Source of the DNA: Arsenophonus sp046530785
GTDB taxonomy: Bacteria; Pseudomonadota; Gammaproteobacteria; Enterobacterales; Enterobacteriaceae
NCBI GenBank assembly: GCA_046530785.1
Contig: JBHEQT010000001.1
Coordinates: 62,001 to 126,000, forward strand
DNA length: 64,000 nt
Direction of reading: 5' to 3'
This document shows positions 60,379 to 64,000 of this stretch, piece after piece. Position 1 is the first letter of the stretch, and each line of letters opens with the position of its first letter. Below the pieces are notes generated by a model. It worked only from the letters and a program-made list of their open reading frames with translations, had not been told where the DNA came from and searched no databases. Position numbers and translations under genes: made by a program.

Positions 60379-62774
60379 GTTTGAAACTTGATAAAAGAAA
60401 GATATTCTAATTAATAATTAAAAAATGAAAATATTTCAATATAATAAATAAAATTAATAGAAGATTAATTATTCTTAACTAAAATAGTTAGTATCCTGAC
60501 AGATTATTTATCTATATATCCTCACACTGATTAAAATAAAAATATAAATTATTTATATTATAACTCAATTAATTTAACATATAAGTTTTTAAAGATATCA
60601 AACTAGAAAAAATGTTTTAATTTATAATACTTTACTTTCTTCTTATTAGATTTAAACGAAAACATTCATTTCTATATTTCATTTTTTGAATAACATTTAA
60701 TAATTTTAGTTGAATATAAATACCCGAATACCTATATTATTGTTAATATACAAATAAAATTTGAATTAATAAAAATTTATTTTTAAAATATTTAAATAGA
60801 AATAAATTATTGAGTTATTAATATTTTATTAATAAAATAATTTAATTTCAAAGAAATATTTTTCTAGAAAAATATTTTAGAATTACTTATTAATCACTTT
60901 AACTTTATCTTCTATAATAATTTCAAATATTTTTATAAAAAATATTTTCACTGAATAAAGAACTTTATCTTCTTAATTCTATTTTTATTCGTTCTAATTT
61001 TTATCAATATAATTAATAAAAATTCCAAATAAAAAATATCACGTAATAATTTTTACTATTTTATTTTAAAAAAATTCTAGTTAATAACTATTCATAAATG
61101 AATTTAAGCTTCAAGTCAAAAAGAATCTTAATTATATAACTATAATAGTTTTTACTATTACTTTTTATTAAAATGAAAATAAGATTTAAATATAGTTAAT
61201 ATTAAATAAAATGAATTTTAATATTATTAAAAAGAAAAATTCTTTAATATTATTAATTTAATAGTAAATGCTTACTTATCATTTATTTTTTTATAAAATT
61301 AATTTGGATAAAATTATGGAATAATATTCCAATATTCTTTATTTTGAATAAAGTTATTTTAAGTTTATATAGTAGAAGTTACTATGGTGGATAAGATTAA
61401 ATATATAGAGACTTATCCAAAAAGTAAGACTTACTTCTTTGATATCTTAAATATTTTATAATTATTAAAAAAATTAAATATTAAATAAATTTCTATATTA
61501 GAAAGATCCTTGAAAGGTTCTTGGAAATCAGAAAGATAAATAATTGATACCTTGAAAAGGTATTATATAAGTTCAAGTTTATTCAAGTAATAGTGTTGAT
61601 TAAAAATTATTAAAAAAATAATTTTTATTATATCATTTAATAAATTAAAGAGATGTTAAAATATATTAGATATAAAATATTTTATAAACTATTTATTTTT
61701 ATTATTCGGTTAATAAGATAATTATTTATATTAATTTTCTTTTATGTTTGTTTAATTTTTTATTAATTCAGGATTTAACCTATATTAAACAGAAAAGTTT
61801 ACGTAAATAGGAATTTAAAATTATTAAGAAATTTATCAAACAAAAGAAATACTTTTCTATTATTGAGTGTTTACTTTCAAGTTTATTTAAATTCTTATCA
61901 TTCTAAAAATAAAATCCAAACTATTCTGAATTATTTTAAAGAACTTTTAAAAACAATTTAAAAATAAAATTTTATAGATATATAAATTTATTAAAAATAT
62001 TAAAAATGATATGATTTTTACTACCTCTACATTTGCAATCAAATAAATTATTCGATAATTATCTATAAAATATAACTATTTCTATCAAGATAGTATCTTC
62101 CAAATCTATGAAAATTAAAAAATAAAATATAGGGGGGATGATACTATAAAAACAATTCTATTTAATTTTTTTTAAGAAAATATTTCCGAATATTACCTTT
62201 CAAGTACCATTCCAAATTAAAATTTTAGTTATAAGTATCATTCTATTATTTATGGATGATCCGAATATAAATGTCGATTAATTATTAGTATATTTATGGA
62301 AAAATTTTGATTAATAATTTAAAAACTGATTGTCAGAAAAAACTTTAAATCCAGTTTTAAAAAAAATTATAAAATTTATTAAGGACTGTAATAAGTTTAA
62401 AGTTGATGGGTTTAAAACTATTAATAGTAACATTATTTAAATCAGATATTTTATATTTTAGAGGATTAAATATATGCGTATAAAAGAATTATGAGCAATT
62501 TTTAAAAATTATTTTTCAAAATGGTAAAATATTAATTATTTTGATGGAATATTGTAATTATAACACTTTCATTGTTTTGAATGAGAACTTAGAAAAAAAT
62601 TAAACTAATAAAATAAAGAATAATAAATTATTTACAAATAATCCTAAATATTATAATAATTCATACTACTCGAATGGCATATATGTGATATAAATAATTA
62701 TTTATTTAATGTGTTTAATATAAAAGTATAATCTTTATTTATATGAATTTAAGTAGGGATCTTATTTTTTATAT

Positions 62775-62829
62775 TCTAATCCAAACTTTTTGGGTTAGAA
62801 GCTGTAAATTTGTTACTTGTTTAGTAACA
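62775..62829. repeat. Two adjacent small hairpins
   Basis: An 11-bp stem (62775-62785 with 62789-62799, one G-T pair) is followed 11 bases later by a 7-bp stem (TGTTACT / AGTAACA, 62811-62829). Tandem hairpins may be a remnant of a structured RNA or intergenic element; no gene adjoins. Confidence 0.4.
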
Positions 62830-64000
62830 CATAAGAAAATATTTTTATTTGTGTAATCGAAAATATAAATTATTTTACAATATTCAACAATAACTTGAAA
62901 TTTTAATAAATAAATTTATTATTATCTCTTATTGTGATGATAGAGATAACTTTTGTTTATATTTATAGATTTAAAAAATATCGATAAAATATTACTTTAA
63001 TAAAAACTAGAAAATAATATAAAAAATATGATTAATTTTAAAAATTGTTTATTAGGATAAAAAATCATGGATTCTTTTTAAGAAAATAAAGATTTTTCCA
63101 ACTTTATTTTTGTGATGTGAATAAATTATTGATGCAATTTATCATGATTCACTATAATCATTATTAAATAAAAATATAATCTTATTAGAGATAAATATAA
63201 ATGTACTAATTTAAATCATTAAATATTTGATATAATAATTTTAACTTTATGAAAGTTTTAATTTTATTATCAATATTCAATATACTGTTAATTTATTCTA
63301 AAATCTTAAAAATTATCCAGATAATACAAAACATATTAGTAATTACTTTTGTATTGCAGAGGTAATCCTTTAATTAAAACGGGTGTGCTTATAAAGAAGA
63401 TACTTTATCTTTTATTTATTCTGAATAATTCATAAATATACTAATAGATATTATATTACTTGATTTTCAAAGATCGATCTGATCGTATAAAAGGTAAAAT
63501 ATTTGGATAAAATTTTTTAAAAAATAAATATTTTGTTGTGAAAATCTATATTAGTTATAATAAGATTTAATAAGAATTGAATCCGATCTTTATCATACTG
63601 GTTTAATCAATTTTGTATTATTGTATCGATTAAAATCATAAAAATTCATCCAGCAATAAATAATGAAAGTTAACCAGTATTTAAAATTAACAACCGATCT
63701 CACTGAGGTTATAAATAATTAATTTAATAGAGTTAATGAATAGGGGTTTTTCGGATATTTATTGATAACTTTGTAAAATGGTAAATAATTTTTAAAATAA
63801 TTTTCTATATTGATCTTCCTTAAATTTTATATTTTATTTAATTAAATTGAATATTATATGGATTTATTTTCTATAACTAAGATTATCTATAGAAAAATGA
63901 AATTTAATACTAAAGGTTAAGTTAATAATCTATAAAATAAAGAAATTTTTTATTAATTTAATTTTGCTATTTTGTTATTACTATTATTGATGATAATAGG

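Larger units (their letters stand above)
57826..64000. other. 6.2-kb gene desert at the right end
   Basis: No gene, tRNA or readable ghost was found on either strand. In E. coli ytfB, fklB and cycA follow rplI, but none could be aligned. Visible structure is limited to the 21-bp inverted repeat at 58732-58775, a GC-rich hairpin at 60363-60378, and two adjacent hairpins at 62775-62799 and 62811-62829. Confidence 0.6.

Noticed and set aside
1..64000. CRISPR arrays, insertion sequences, prophage, toxin-antitoxin or secretion genes
   Set aside because: No regularly spaced repeats, transposase motifs or phage genes were seen on either strand; inverted repeats present are single-copy as far as I can tell.

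Overview
The window is a slice of a gammaproteobacterial (Enterobacterales-type) chromosome in advanced decay, most likely an insect endosymbiont or similar host-restricted bacterium. It is very AT-rich (roughly 20% G+C by eye, less between genes). About 25 kb of 64 kb is intact coding sequence. The surviving genes keep the order known from Escherichia coli and relatives, and the long stretches between them are where missing neighbours once lay. In many of these stretches I could still read the decayed neighbour in translation. The low coding density resembles that of late-stage symbionts such as some Serratia symbiotica or Sodalis-like lineages, but the sequence alone does not fix the genus.

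Layout. (1) 1-6.3 kb: the distal part of the enterobacterial common antigen (ECA) operon, wecD-wecE-wzxE-wecF-wzyE-wecG, tightly packed and intact. (2) 8.0-8.24 kb: tRNA-Arg(CCG) and tRNA-His(GTG), the remains of the argX-hisR-leuT-proM cluster. (3) 8.2-14.1 kb: a gene-free desert where hemY and hemX would lie. (4) 14.1-15.8 kb, minus strand: hemC and hemD; hemD is broken only by a one-base shift in a run of nine T. (5) 16.3-22.5 kb: cyaA ghost, lptM (frameshifted tail), dapF, possible yigA ghost, xerC ghost, yigB ghost. (6) 22.5-25.8 kb: uvrD, then a corA ghost. (7) 25.8-33.2 kb: an 7-kb desert that must contain a rearrangement junction, because the genes on its two sides are far apart in E. 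coli. (8) 33.2-40.1 kb: possible epmA ghost, mscM and psd (minus), rsgA ghost, orn. (9) 41.5-54.4 kb: tsaE, amiB ghost, mutL ghost, miaA, hfq, hflX ghost, hflK, hflC, purA, nsrR ghost, rnr. (10) 56.3-57.8 kb: rpsF-priB-rpsR-rplI with a conserved leader. (11) 57.8-64 kb: a desert with no recognised gene.

Functionally, the retained genes serve envelope glycolipid synthesis, heme, meso-diaminopimelate, phosphatidylethanolamine, tRNA modification (t6A, ms2i6A pathway), RNA turnover, purines and the ribosome. The lost set is coherent: mismatch repair (mutL), dimer resolution (xerC), cAMP signalling (cyaA), nitric-oxide response (nsrR), magnesium import (corA), daughter-cell separation (amiB), and the ribosome GTPases rsgA and hflX. 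Several ghosts occupy nearly the same length as the intact genes would, so decay has been mainly by point change and small indels. I found no CRISPR array, prophage, insertion sequence, toxin, secretion system or previously undescribed gene system. The most interesting signals are the readable ghost genes, the hemD homopolymer break, several long perfect hairpins (one with 29-bp arms), and an unusual tRNA-Arg.
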